Positions 29,906-38,206 of a DNA stretch of 64,000 nucleotides are shown piece by piece (positions within the stretch are counted from its first letter, which is position 1; each line of letters starts with the position of its first letter). A program made the position numbers and the translations under genes. The notes below the pieces were generated by a model. It was not told where the DNA came from. It saw only the letters and a list, made by a program, of their open reading frames with translations, and searched no databases. Where the stretch lies: NCBI RefSeq assembly GCF_003205615.1, contig NZ_PYBV01000014.1, forward strand, positions 35,277 through 99,276. Direction: 5' to 3'. The DNA comes from Micromonospora arborensis. GTDB taxonomy: Bacteria; Actinomycetota; Actinomycetes; Mycobacteriales; Micromonosporaceae.

Positions 29906-31228
29906 TCAGGCGGTGGCGGCGGCGGGGGCCGGGGTGGTGGGCACCGGCTCGGTCGTCGCGCGGCCGTCCTGTTCGGGACTGAGCAGGCGGCGCAGGGAGA
30001 GCGCGATCAGCGAGGCGACCAGGCAGCCGCCGACCACCGTCGCCACCCAGACCCTGCCGTTGGCGGCGCCCATGAGCGGGCCGGCGGTCACCGGGCCGAT
30101 CACTCCGCTGATCCCGAAGATCATTGAGCTCATCGCGTTGTACCTGCCACGTAGCTCGTCCGTGGCCAGCGCGTTGGTCAGCGCGGGCATCACCGGCGAC
30201 AGCATCGTCTCGCCGAAGCCGAAGATCGCTGAGCAGGCCACCACGCACAGGGCGGCGAGCAGGGCGCTTTCACCGTTGACCAGGCCCGCCGCGCCGAGGA
30301 CCAGCCAGGCTGCGGCGAACACCGCCCCGACCACGGCCAGTGCCCGGGTGCGGCTGCGCCCCTCGATCCGGCGGATCACCAGCAGTTGCGCGAGCACGAT
30401 CATCACGGTGTTGGCGGCGAGTGCCCAGGCCACCACCCGCGGGTTCACCTCGGCCACCCGCACCGCGTACGCGGCGAAGCCCACCTCGATCTGCGCGTAC
30501 CCGCAGGTGGTGAGGACCAGCCCGAAGATCACCAGCCGCCGGAACGGGCGGTCGCGGAGCACGGTCAGGTAGCCGCCGGGCGACGGCTCGTCGGTGCCTC
30601 GACGGCTGCCGAGCCGGTGGCCCACTGCGGGCAGGGTGAGCAGGATCAGCGCCGGCATCAGGTAGGTCAACGCGTCCAGCAGGTAGATCGTCTGGAAGGT
30701 GCCGGGCCGGGCGGTGTCGACGATCGCGCCGGAGGCCATGCCGCCGATGCCGATACCGAGGTTGAGCAGGGCGAAGTTCAGCCCGAAGACGCGTTGCCGC
30801 TCACCGTCGTCGGTCAACGACGCGAGGATCGTGTTCTGCCCGGACCAGATCGCCGAGCTGCCGATGGCGATCACCGTCATCACCAGCAGGGCCGACCCGG
30901 TGGAGTGGACCAGCGCGAGCGAGCCGGTGCCGACCGCCTCGATCAGCAGGCAGGGCAGCACCACGCGACGGGCGCCGATCCGGTCGATCAGTGTGCCGCC
31001 CAGCGGCGACAGGGCCAGGGTGACCGCGCCGTACCAGCCGATGACGAGCCCGGCGCGCGTGTCGGTGAGCCCGCGTACGTCGGTCAGGTAGATGAACAGG
31101 AACGGCAGGGTCAGGCCGCGTCCGATCGCCGACAGGAGGGTGCCGAGCATGATCCGGCGGGCTTCCGAACGGCGGGGCAGGGCACGACGCAGCATGTTCG
31201 GCATTCTCTTGGCCAGGTGTGACACCAC
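29906..31228 (-). CDS. MFS transporter
   Basis: Membrane exporter-like protein of 440 residues with about 12 helices. It has the loop 2-3 motif GGTLIDRIGARRVVLP and a long central loop (HRLGSRRGTDEPSPGG). Family-level similarity is to multidrug/unknown MFS proteins of actinobacteria. The GTG at 31228 gives the longest form; ATGs at 31204 and 31195 would start closer to the first helix. The substrate is unknown. It is divergent from a small protein gene 118 bases away. Confidence 0.88.
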   Translation of the reverse strand: MVSHLAKRMPNMLRRALPRRSEARRIMLGTLLSAIGRGLTLPFLFIYLTDVRGLTDTRAGLVIGWYGAVTLALSPLGGTLIDRIGARRVVLPCLLIEAVGTGSLALVHSTGSALLVMTVIAIGSSAIWSGQNTILASLTDDGERQRVFGLNFALLNLGIGIGGMASGAIVDTARPGTFQTIYLLDALTYLMPALILLTLPAVGHRLGSRRGTDEPSPGGYLTVLRDRPFRRLVIFGLVLTTCGYAQIEVGFAAYAVRVAEVNPRVVAWALAANTVMIVLAQLLVIRRIEGRSRTRALAVVGAVFAAAWLVLGAAGLVNGESALLAALCVVACSAIFGFGETMLSPVMPALTNALATDELRGRYNAMSSMIFGISGVIGPVTAGPLMGAANGRVWVATVVGGCLVASLIALSLRRLLSPEQDGRATTEPVPTTPAPAAATA

Positions 31229-31346
31229 GCGAACCGTTTTGGCCGGTCCCCGCTCTCGCTGGGACCGTCAAGTGACCAATCGCACGATGATCCACTAGGC
31301 GCGGCAGCGATCCGTCGGTGTCCGCCGGGTCTGGGATGCTGGCCCG

Positions 31347-31820
31347 ATGACCGGCACCTGGCGACACCTCCCCGCTACCGCCCGCGCGATCGCGGTGACC
31401 GCCACCACGGCCGTCGCTGCCGCCCAGGCACGCGACGGACAGGCCTACGACGACGCGGTCGGCGGGCTCGCCGCGGACGAGCGGTCCGGCCTGGTGCTCG
31501 GCGCGGTGGTTCGGCTGCTGCTGGAGGAGAGCCATCCGGAAGGGCTGACCGGCGACGACATCCGCCAGGTGTTGACCCGCTGCGTGCAGGGCGCGGCGCG
31601 GTGGCGTGCGGACGTGGACCCGCACGTGGTGCTCGTTCTGCTGGCCGGCGCGCTGGGGGTGTACGACCCTGAGGGTGACGAGTCACCTCCGGACGCGTCC
31701 GCCCTGGCCCGGCATGCCCCGCTGCTGGTGGCCGACCTGCTGGCGGCGACCACTGTGCCGTTGGACGACTACCTGGCCGCCGCGTTCGCCGAGATCGAGC
31801 GCACCGAACTGCAGGACTGA
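31347..31820 (+). CDS. Hypothetical protein, helical
   Basis: A 157-residue Ala/Leu/Val-rich cytoplasmic protein with no signal peptide or membrane helix. Segments such as LVLGAVVRLLLEESHPEGLTG and DDIRQVLTRCVQGAARW predict an all-helical fold. The family is not recognised. No ribosome binding site is seen. GATGCT lies six bases before the ATG, which would fit a leaderless mRNA. It is divergent from the MFS gene and followed by a strong shared terminator. Confidence 0.7.
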   Translation: MTGTWRHLPATARAIAVTATTAVAAAQARDGQAYDDAVGGLAADERSGLVLGAVVRLLLEESHPEGLTGDDIRQVLTRCVQGAARWRADVDPHVVLVLLAGALGVYDPEGDESPPDASALARHAPLLVADLLAATTVPLDDYLAAAFAEIERTELQD

Positions 31821-31825
31821 CCGGC

Positions 31826-31853
31826 GGGGGCGGCCACACGAGCGGCCGCCCCC
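31826..31853. terminator. Bidirectional terminator
   Basis: A perfect 10-bp stem (GGGGGCGGCC at 31826-31835 with 31844-31853) and an 8-nt loop lie between two convergent genes, six bases after the stop at 31820. Confidence 0.8.
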
Positions 31854-31863
31854 GTCGGACACG

Positions 31864-33780
31864 TCAGGCGGTCGAGGCCGCCACGTCGAAGTAGTACCAG
31901 TTGGGGTAGTCGCTGACCGTCCCGTCCGCGCGGACGGCGTAGACGGTCAGGTCCGTGAACCCGCTGGCCGTCGGTGCCCAGGTGATCGTGGCCCGGCCGT
32001 TCGCGTCGGCCGCCACCTCGGTCGCCTCGGCGTTGTTGAAGCTGTAACGGTAGGCCGTGGTGTCCGTCCAACCCGGCGGCGGTGAGAAGGTGAAGGTGCC
32101 CTCGACCCCCACCCCGCCGACCGGCGAACCGTCAGGCGAGTAGTAGACGTCGGACTTCACCCCGGGGCCGGGATCGAAGTACGCCTCCCAGCGGCTCTCC
32201 GGTGACACGTACCCGTTGTCGCTACGGCTGCGGACGGTGAGTCGGTGTCCGTTCGGGTTCGTGGCGACGAAGCTGAAGAAGGCCGTCCCATCCTCCTGGG
32301 CGTCCCGCGTCTGCGGCTCTCCGCCATCGAGGACGAACTCGTAATCCCGGACGGTGACACCGGGAGCCGGGATGAACTTCAACAACACTTCCTGGCCCCA
32401 CTCGGGCCGACCGCTCTGCACCTGCACCTGTGGCTCGCCCGAGGCGACGAAGGTGCTGTACGTCACGGTCTCCGAGACGTTGCCCGCGAGGTCGATGGCG
32501 CGCACGCTCAACCGCTGCGGGCCGGAGCGAAGCGGATTGATGGTCACGGTCGCCGACCCACCCGGGGTCTGCAAGCGCACCGCTCCGGGTTGGTCGAGCG
32601 GGTTGTGGCACTCCCACTGGCCGTGGTCACCGCTGGCCGAACAGCCGTGGACGCCCAGGCCGAGCCAGGAGTACTCGAAGCCGGCGACGTCCTTGTTGCC
32701 GTTGCCGGAGAACGTGAAGATGCCCGGCACACCGACCGGCCCCCACTCGCCGGTGGTGTCCGGCGGGTAGTTGGACGAGGTGACGGTGGGCGCGCTGGGA
32801 GCGGTGCGGTCATGGGTGAAGAAGCACTTCTTCGACCAGGGCGAGTAGTCCGCGCCGTCGGTCACCCGGGCCTGCCAGACGTACGACTTCCCGTCGGTGA
32901 GGGTGCCCTCGGGCAGGTTGACGGTGTTGGCTCGGCCGGACTGGCCGTGCTCGCCGGTGAACACCTGCCGGGCCTCCGGATTGGCCTTCGGCCAGATGGC
33001 GACCTCGGTCTTGACCGAGCGCTCGTCGTACTCGTCTGCGTCGGTGCCGACCGCCTGCAACGTGCTGGCGGACCCGCCGATGCGCGGATAGGGGGCCAGT
33101 TGGGTGCAGGGCAGACCACCGTTGTACAGGTGGGCGTTGTCGATCTGCGGCACCGAGTTGAACTGGGTGCTCAGCTGGACGCCGCGGTAGGGGTGGAATC
33201 GCCGGCCGTAGGAGGCGTCGCTCTCGTACTGCTCCGGGACCCGGATCTCGAAGGTGATGTACCGCTGCCGGTGTGCCACCGCGTCCTGCACCGCCGCGCC
33301 GACGTCGAACGTGATGATGGCACCGGGGCAGATCTGCGGAGGAGTGAGCACCTCGCCGAGCTTGGCGAGTGGTGCGGGCGGCCGGTTCCAGGTCGGAGTC
33401 GAGGTGACCGGCTTCGTCCGCCAGATCTCGACGGCCCGCTTGCTGCAATCGGCGACGCTGCGCTCGTCGAGGAAGACCTTGGCACCGTAGATCTTCTTGC
33501 CCTCGTGGGCCGAGAGGTCGTACGTGGCGTACACCCGGGAGGTGTGGCTCTTGCCCGCGTCGTCCTGCCAGGTGCCGAGCGGAATGTTGGTGTTGCTGTC
33601 GATCGGGTACGCCTTCTTCGGCGTCGCCGAGTCGGTCCAGCCGACCTGCACGGCCGGCGGGTCGTCGTAGTGCGGCGCCGCGACGGCGGCACTCGCGGTG
33701 GAGATGAGACTGAGCCCGCTGAGGCCGAGCGTCAGCGCGAGTGCGCTGACGACGGCACGGCGTGGCCTGAATTTGATCAC
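31864..33780 (-). CDS. Secreted multi-domain beta-sandwich protein (DNRLRE-like N-terminal domain)
   Basis: A 638-residue exported protein with a Sec signal peptide (RRAVVSALALTLGLSGLSLISTASA). After it comes a domain of about 160 residues (VQVGWTDSATPKKAYPID, then VYATYDLSAHEGKKIYGAKV) that resembles DNRLRE-type carbohydrate-binding-like sandwiches. Several Ig/fibronectin-like repeats follow, each with a Pro/Ser-rich opening (TAPSAPTVTSSNYPP; VRAIDLAGNVSE; FSPPPGWTDTTAYRYSF). It has no anchor and no catalytic domain that I can see. GGGGAGG lies ten bases before the GTG. It may be a surface or matrix protein. Function unknown. Confidence 0.8.
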   Translation of the reverse strand: MIKFRPRRAVVSALALTLGLSGLSLISTASAAVAAPHYDDPPAVQVGWTDSATPKKAYPIDSNTNIPLGTWQDDAGKSHTSRVYATYDLSAHEGKKIYGAKVFLDERSVADCSKRAVEIWRTKPVTSTPTWNRPPAPLAKLGEVLTPPQICPGAIITFDVGAAVQDAVAHRQRYITFEIRVPEQYESDASYGRRFHPYRGVQLSTQFNSVPQIDNAHLYNGGLPCTQLAPYPRIGGSASTLQAVGTDADEYDERSVKTEVAIWPKANPEARQVFTGEHGQSGRANTVNLPEGTLTDGKSYVWQARVTDGADYSPWSKKCFFTHDRTAPSAPTVTSSNYPPDTTGEWGPVGVPGIFTFSGNGNKDVAGFEYSWLGLGVHGCSASGDHGQWECHNPLDQPGAVRLQTPGGSATVTINPLRSGPQRLSVRAIDLAGNVSETVTYSTFVASGEPQVQVQSGRPEWGQEVLLKFIPAPGVTVRDYEFVLDGGEPQTRDAQEDGTAFFSFVATNPNGHRLTVRSRSDNGYVSPESRWEAYFDPGPGVKSDVYYSPDGSPVGGVGVEGTFTFSPPPGWTDTTAYRYSFNNAEATEVAADANGRATITWAPTASGFTDLTVYAVRADGTVSDYPNWYYFDVAASTA

Positions 33781-33866
33781 AGTGGATGGTCCTCCCCGTG
33801 TGCCATCCGCCTACTGAACGGATGATCATGCCGCATCAAATCCTGGATGGCGTCGGGCGGCAACAG

Positions 33867-33898
33867 CCTTTCGGCCGGCTTGGTAGCCGGCCGAAAGG
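33867..33898 (-). terminator. Terminator of sigma factor operon
   Basis: A perfect 13-bp stem (CCTTTCGGCCGGC 33867-33879 with 33886-33898, 6-nt loop) lies 58 bases past the end of the minus-strand gene at 33957. The rest of 33781-33956 has no gene. Confidence 0.75.
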
Positions 33899-33956
33899 AT
33901 CGGTGATCTTCCGAGCAGTGCCGACAGGGCGGCGGACCCGGACCAGCTCGGCGCGC

Positions 33957-35414
33957 TCAGTCCTGGTTCCAGGTGTCCGTCTCAAGTGTCGACGCCGCAC
34001 CATCCCCGGCCACCTGGCCGCTGGCGAGCGTCCGGCCGGACGCGTCGAGCGCCTCGACGACGAGGCCCGTCATGGAGTGGGGCACGGGCACCACCGCCCC
34101 GGCGCCGCTGACCGCAGCCGTCGCCACCTCGCGCCCGTCCTGGGCCACACGCACCCGGGTGGCTGCCGCCGGCGTCACCACGAGCAGGGTCCGCTCGCCC
34201 TCGTCGCCGATGTTGTCACTGTCGATCGAGACAGCCAGGACGCCTGCGGGATCGGTCGGGTCCGCTGTGACGACGAAGGAGGCGCCGGTGCCGATCACGC
34301 CGTTGAGCCTTGGTCGATCGAGGTCGATCGTCACCTGGCCGATCCAGCCGCCGCCGGCGGCTGGAGCGGCCAGGATCGTCGCCTCGCCGCTCTCCAGCGA
34401 CGCGTCGGCGGCCGGCGATCCGCCGGTGGAGCGGGCGGGAAGGCCGGTGGCGTGCCCGCCCCACACCACGCTCGGCAGGGCGGCCAGTTGGTATCCCCTC
34501 GACTTGGCGTACTCCGACACCATCAGTCGGGCACGCTGCTCCGGGACACTGCCGCGTACGCGGGACATCGCGGTCGCGAGCTGCGCGTCGGTGATCGAGT
34601 CCGGCAACAGCGAACCGGGGCCGGGGATCATCTTGCGTGTCACCGCGCCGCAGTCGACCCGCCACCACTCGGGCCGCTGGGTCTTCGGGGTACGGATCAG
34701 GTAGGACCCGGTCGGCTCCGGGGTCCACTGGAACGCCGTGCCGTTGGGCAATGGTGAGCTCAGGAAGACGCACCCGGCGGGTGCGATCGCCACGTGGATG
34801 ACTTTGCCCGGGCCGGACGGGTCGCCCAAGGCGAGGCTCTCGTAGGGTTCCAAGCCGTCGCTGACGCCCCGAACGGCGTTGGTGCTGACCAGTTCCTCGG
34901 CGCTGGCACCCTCGTCGGCGGACAGCCACATCGCGGTACTCGGCCAGCCGGTGGCTGGATCGGGCTGGTCGCGGACGAAGGCGGCGAGCGCGATCCGCTG
35001 GCCGCCGACATCGTCGACGAACAACACCTTCACCGCGGTCACCGGTACATCCATTCGGGGGATGTCTCCCCGGCGCTGCGCGGCCAACAGGAGTTCGGAA
35101 AGCTGGCGGACATAGCCGCTGTCCTGACCGACGACGCCGCGTGGTGGTGACTGGAGGAGTTTGTCCGACCAGGCCACCACGGGTGCGCTGGATTCGGTCG
35201 AGTCTGCCGGTGGTGGTTGGGTGGTCCGGCCCGGGTCGGCGATCGCGAAGGCCGCTCCGCCCACCGAGACCACCAGGGCCAGGGCCAGCCCGCCGAGCCG
35301 GCGCTGCCGGCTCCGTCGGTAACGCGCCCTGGCTCGACCGTACGGATCCGGCTGTGGGGTCAGGGTGCCGCTCAGCTCGGCCAGGGCCCGGCTCAGTTCC
35401 TCGTCGACAGTCAT
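33957..35414 (-). CDS. Membrane protein coupled to ECF sigma factor (putative regulator/effector)
   Basis: A 485-residue single-pass protein. The N terminus ([20 protein letters not shown], then RARARYRRSRQRRLGG) is cytoplasmic. One membrane helix (LALALVVSVGGAAFAIA, about residues 42-58) is followed by a large extracellular domain rich in Asp/Pro. The start ATG at 35414 overlaps the sigma factor stop (ATGA), and the open frame upstream is only the sigma gene's shadow. SigE-family ECF sigma genes in this group are often followed by such membrane proteins, so an anti-sigma or signal-receiving role is inferred. No zinc-binding HxxxCxxC anti-sigma motif is seen. Confidence 0.82.
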   Translation of the reverse strand: MTVDEELSRALAELSGTLTPQPDPYGRARARYRRSRQRRLGGLALALVVSVGGAAFAIADPGRTTQPPPADSTESSAPVVAWSDKLLQSPPRGVVGQDSGYVRQLSELLLAAQRRGDIPRMDVPVTAVKVLFVDDVGGQRIALAAFVRDQPDPATGWPSTAMWLSADEGASAEELVSTNAVRGVSDGLEPYESLALGDPSGPGKVIHVAIAPAGCVFLSSPLPNGTAFQWTPEPTGSYLIRTPKTQRPEWWRVDCGAVTRKMIPGPGSLLPDSITDAQLATAMSRVRGSVPEQRARLMVSEYAKSRGYQLAALPSVVWGGHATGLPARSTGGSPAADASLESGEATILAAPAAGGGWIGQVTIDLDRPRLNGVIGTGASFVVTADPTDPAGVLAVSIDSDNIGDEGERTLLVVTPAAATRVRVAQDGREVATAAVSGAGAVVPVPHSMTGLVVEALDASGRTLASGQVAGDGAASTLETDTWNQD

Positions 35415-35995
35415 GGTGTTGCCCCCGTCATCGTCGTCGTCCCGGTCGGTGCTGGTCTGGCTGCCGCTGAGGCCGGAACCGGTGGCGGCGCATCCGACGC
35501 CAGTGCGAGACGCAGGCGTGCCAAGCCTCTCGACGCACGGCTCTTGACCGACCCGACGGAGCAGCCCAGGGTGGCCGCGACCGCCGCCTCCGGCAGATCG
35601 ACCACGTACCGGAGCACGATCACGGCCCGGGTGCGGGGCGTCAGCTCCCGCATCGCCTCGTAGAGGGCGTGCCGTTCCGCCACGGCCTCTGTCATGTCTC
35701 GGGTGGACGACCGGTCCGGCAGGATCGCCGTCACCACCTCGTGCACCCGTTGGCGACGCCAGGTGCTGATGTGCTGGTTGATCATGACCCGCCGCAGGTA
35801 CGCCATGGGATCGTCGACCCGTCGCCACCGGCGCATCACCTTCACCAGGGCCGCCTGCACCAGATCCTCGGCGTCCTGCGCCGACCCGGTGAGGTGGTAC
35901 GCCACGCGCAGAAGATCCATGTAGCGCGTATCGACGAACTCGCGGAAATGCTCGTCGTCAACTGCCATCAGCCCCCGCCTCGATTGGTTACCCAT
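35411..35995 (-). CDS. ECF RNA polymerase sigma factor (SigE family)
   Basis: Sigma-70 family group IV factor of 194 residues. Region 2 ([41 protein letters not shown]) and region 4 ([54 protein letters not shown]) are complete, with the usual linker. I chose the ATG at 35995, with GGAG five bases upstream. A GTG at 35998 and an ATG at 35968 (MAVDDEHF) are alternatives. The Pro/Thr-rich C-terminal tail is family-typical. It is coupled by ATGA to the membrane protein gene. The target promoters cannot be read. Confidence 0.93.
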   Translation of the reverse strand: MGNQSRRGLMAVDDEHFREFVDTRYMDLLRVAYHLTGSAQDAEDLVQAALVKVMRRWRRVDDPMAYLRRVMINQHISTWRRQRVHEVVTAILPDRSSTRDMTEAVAERHALYEAMRELTPRTRAVIVLRYVVDLPEAAVAATLGCSVGSVKSRASRGLARLRLALASDAPPPVPASAAARPAPTGTTTMTGATP

Positions 35996-36343
35996 CACGA
36001 CTCCGCCGAGGCTCGAAAGGTTGAAAGCCGGCAGCAGTTGCGTCAGCTCGACCCCGGATTTCGGGCTCCGGTCATCAAGTCGTTCGAGAACCAGGACGGC
36101 TCACGGGTGGCATCGAGCTTCTGCTTGACCGGCAGCAACAACGGTGTGTTCGGAACCACTCCCGACGGCGCTTCACTCGAAATCTTCGGTACGGCTGTCT
36201 GGGGGTACGCGAGGACGGCATGCTGGTGTCGAACCGTGTCGAGCGCAACGCGTTCGAGGTATACCAGCAGCTCACCGGCCGCGCACGGTAAGCGCAACGA
36301 GTCAAGGCCCCTCCGTGGAGGGGCCTTGACCTTCACTTACCTC
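35996..36343. other. Gene-free region with possible coding remnant beside tRNA-Pro
   Basis: No intact gene. A plus-strand frame ends in [20 protein letters not shown] and then stops at about 36294. Upstream, protein-like stretches in another frame ([19 protein letters not shown]) are broken by stops. The base composition is less GC-rich than the neighbours. This could be a decayed gene, but I do not recognise a parent. The tRNA terminator lies at its right end. Confidence 0.35.
36301..36330 (-). terminator. Terminator of tRNA-Pro
   Basis: A perfect 13-bp stem (GTCAAGGCCCCTC 36301-36313 with 36318-36330, 4-nt loop) lies 14 bases downstream of the tRNA 3' end on the minus strand. Confidence 0.85.
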
Positions 36344-36420
<77 letters not shown>

Positions 36421-36501
36421 AGGCGTGCCGACAAATAGTAGCCCACCCGCCCCGATGGTCAAACTCGGTACCCCCGCCGCCTGGACCAGGTCCGGAGCAG
36501 C

Positions 36502-36581
36502 CAAGATCCGCACAACTTCCGGGATGTTGCTGCCTCACGACGCGCCGAGGCAGCAACATCCCCGATGGTGCGCGGATCTTG
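36502..36581. repeat. Long imperfect palindrome near tRNA-Pro
   Basis: Arms 36502-36536 and 36547-36581 pair in a 10-bp outer stem (CAAGATCCGC-type) and a 17-bp inner stem (GGGATGTTGCTGCCTC region) separated by about eight unpaired bases. It sits between the tRNA gene and the 3' end of the metallophosphoesterase gene. Confidence 0.7.
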
Positions 36582-36662
36582 AAGCGGGAAGCGAGGCAGG
36601 GCGCGCGGGCGTGCCGCGCGGGCGCGCCGCGCGGGCGCGCCGCGCGGGCGCGGCGTGCGGGG

Positions 36663-37556
36663 TCAGCGGGGGATGAGGGTGAGGATGCTGGCCTCCGGGG
36701 GGCAGGCGAAGCGGACCGGGGCGGTCGGGTGGGTGCCGAGGCCGGCGGAGACGTGCAGCCAGGAGTCCGAGCCCGGCCACCGGTGCAGACCGCGCGCCAT
36801 CGAGCGGGGCAGGCCGCAGTTGGTCACCAGCGCCCCGTAGCCCGGCACGCAGACCTGGCCGCCGTGGGTGTGCCCGGCCAGCAGCAGCCCGAAGCTGTCC
36901 GCGGCCATCTGGTCCAGTACCCGTGGTTCGGGGGAGTGCGCCAGCGCGATCGACAGGTCGGCCGAGGACGAGACCGGGCCGGCGACCGACGGGTAGTCGT
37001 CCCGGTCGATGTGGGGGTCGTCCACGCCGACCAGGTCGAGCTGCCGACCGCCGGCCTTCAGCATGGTCCGGGCGTTGTTGAGGTCCGCCCAGCCGGCGCC
37101 GGTGAACACCTGCCGCAGCTCCTCGTAGGGCAGCTCGACACCCTCGGTGTACTCCCGGTCGGGCAGGAAGTAGGTGAACGGGTTCTTCAACACCGGCCCG
37201 GTGTAGTCGTTGGAGCCGAACACGAACGCGCCCGGAAAGTCCAGCAGCGGCTGCAGGGCGCGCAGCACTCCGGGCACCGCCTCCGGGTGCGCCATGTTGT
37301 CGCCGGTCACCACCACCAGGTCGGGGTCGAGGGCGGCCAGCGACGCCACCCAGCGCTGCTTGCGCGCCTGGTCGGGCATCATGTGCAGGTCCGAGAGGTG
37401 CAACACGCGCAGCGGCTCCGCGTCGGCCGGCAACACCGGCACGTCGTACCGCCGCAGGGTGAACATGTTGCGCTCGATGAGCGACGCGTACGCGAGCGTG
37501 GCCGCGCCGACCGTGGCGGTTCCGGCGGCAAGCCGGAATAGTGTGCGCTTTCGCAT
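36663..37556 (-). CDS. Membrane-associated metallophosphoesterase (Rv3683-like)
   Basis: Calcineurin-like phosphoesterase of 297 residues. An N-terminal hydrophobic segment ([19 protein letters not shown]) anchors or exports it. Metal ligands are LSDLHM (D, H), TGDN, a GSND variant of GNHD (FGSNDYTG), LAHSPEP and [10 protein letters not shown]. This YkuE-like type is found beside ponA2 in M. tuberculosis (Rv3683) and may act on envelope phosphoesters. The ATG at 37556 is preceded by TACCCT and seven bases, so the mRNA may be leaderless. The frame stays open beyond, into the divergent gene. Confidence 0.88.
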   Translation of the reverse strand: MRKRTLFRLAAGTATVGAATLAYASLIERNMFTLRRYDVPVLPADAEPLRVLHLSDLHMMPDQARKQRWVASLAALDPDLVVVTGDNMAHPEAVPGVLRALQPLLDFPGAFVFGSNDYTGPVLKNPFTYFLPDREYTEGVELPYEELRQVFTGAGWADLNNARTMLKAGGRQLDLVGVDDPHIDRDDYPSVAGPVSSSADLSIALAHSPEPRVLDQMAADSFGLLLAGHTHGGQVCVPGYGALVTNCGLPRSMARGLHRWPGSDSWLHVSAGLGTHPTAPVRFACPPEASILTLIPR

Positions 37557-37563
37557 GGCGTTC

Positions 37564-37573
37564 AGGGTAGTTT
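37564..37573. promoter_or_regulatory. Overlapping divergent -10 boxes
   Basis: On the minus strand TACCCT (37569-37564) lies seven bases before the metallophosphoesterase ATG. On the plus strand TAGTTT (37568-37573) lies eight bases before the YqeY-domain ATG. Two bases are shared, so the promoters should exclude each other. Both mRNAs would be leaderless. Confidence 0.5.
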
Positions 37574-37581
37574 GACCGTCC

Positions 37582-38037
37582 ATGAGCACGCTGAAGGACC
37601 GCCTCACTGCCGACATGCGTTCCGCGCTCAAGGCGCGCGACGAGCTGACCACCTCCACGCTGCGGATGGCCCTGGCTGCCGTCGGCACCGCCGAGGTCGC
37701 CGGCAAGGCCAAGCGCGAGCTCACCGATGACGAGGTGCTCGCGGTGTTGACCAAGGAGGCCAAGAAGCGCCGGGAGGCGGCCACCGCCTTCGCCGACGCC
37801 GGTCGTTCCGAGCAGGCCGCGAAGGAGAGCGCCGAGGGTGAGGTGTTGGACCGCTACCTGCCCAAGCAGCTCGGCGACGCCGAGCTGACCGAGCTGGTGG
37901 CGGGGGCGCTCGCCGCGGGCGGCTTCACCGGTAAGGCCCAGATGGGCCCGGCCATGAAGGCGGCCCAGGCCGCGGTGGCGGGCCAGGCCGAGGGTGGTCG
38001 GGTGGCCGCCGAGGTACGCCGACAGCTCGGTCTCTGA
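37582..38037 (+). CDS. GatB/YqeY domain-containing protein
   Basis: A 151-residue YqeY-type protein. The family shares the tRNA-binding tail domain of GatB. MSTLKDRLTADMRSALKARDE, the LAAVGTAEVAGKAKRELTDDEVLAVLTKEAKKRREAA block and the C-terminal AQMGPAMKAAQAAVAGQAEGGRVAAEVRRQL are family hallmarks. The role is thought to lie in tRNA-dependent amidation or tRNA quality control. There is no ribosome binding site; the start codon is close to a -10 box. A 29-bp direct repeat and a terminator follow. Confidence 0.93.
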   Translation: MSTLKDRLTADMRSALKARDELTTSTLRMALAAVGTAEVAGKAKRELTDDEVLAVLTKEAKKRREAATAFADAGRSEQAAKESAEGEVLDRYLPKQLGDAELTELVAGALAAGGFTGKAQMGPAMKAAQAAVAGQAEGGRVAAEVRRQLGL

Positions 38038-38057
38038 CTCGCCGGCACCCCGGTCGG

Positions 38058-38115
38058 CGGCGCTGTGATCGCCGGCCCTGGATCAGCGGCGCTGTGATCG
38101 CCGGCCCTGGATCAG
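38058..38115. repeat. 29-bp perfect tandem duplication
   Basis: CGGCGCTGTGATCGCCGGCC... occurs twice in tandem without a mismatch (38058-38086 and 38087-38115) just after the YqeY gene. Confidence 0.9.
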
Positions 38116-38155
38116 CAGGCGGTAGCCGCGGCCAGCCGTGGTCCGGACAGACGAA

Positions 38156-38188
38156 ACGGGCGGGCACCCGCAGAGGGTGCCCGCCCGT
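38156..38188. terminator. Bidirectional terminator between YqeY gene and ponA2
   Basis: A perfect 14-bp stem (ACGGGCGGGCACCC 38156-38169 with 38175-38188, 5-nt loop) lies between two convergent genes, about 18 bases after the ponA2 stop. Confidence 0.85.
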
Positions 38189-38206
38189 CGTGTCCTACTC
38201 AGCGGC

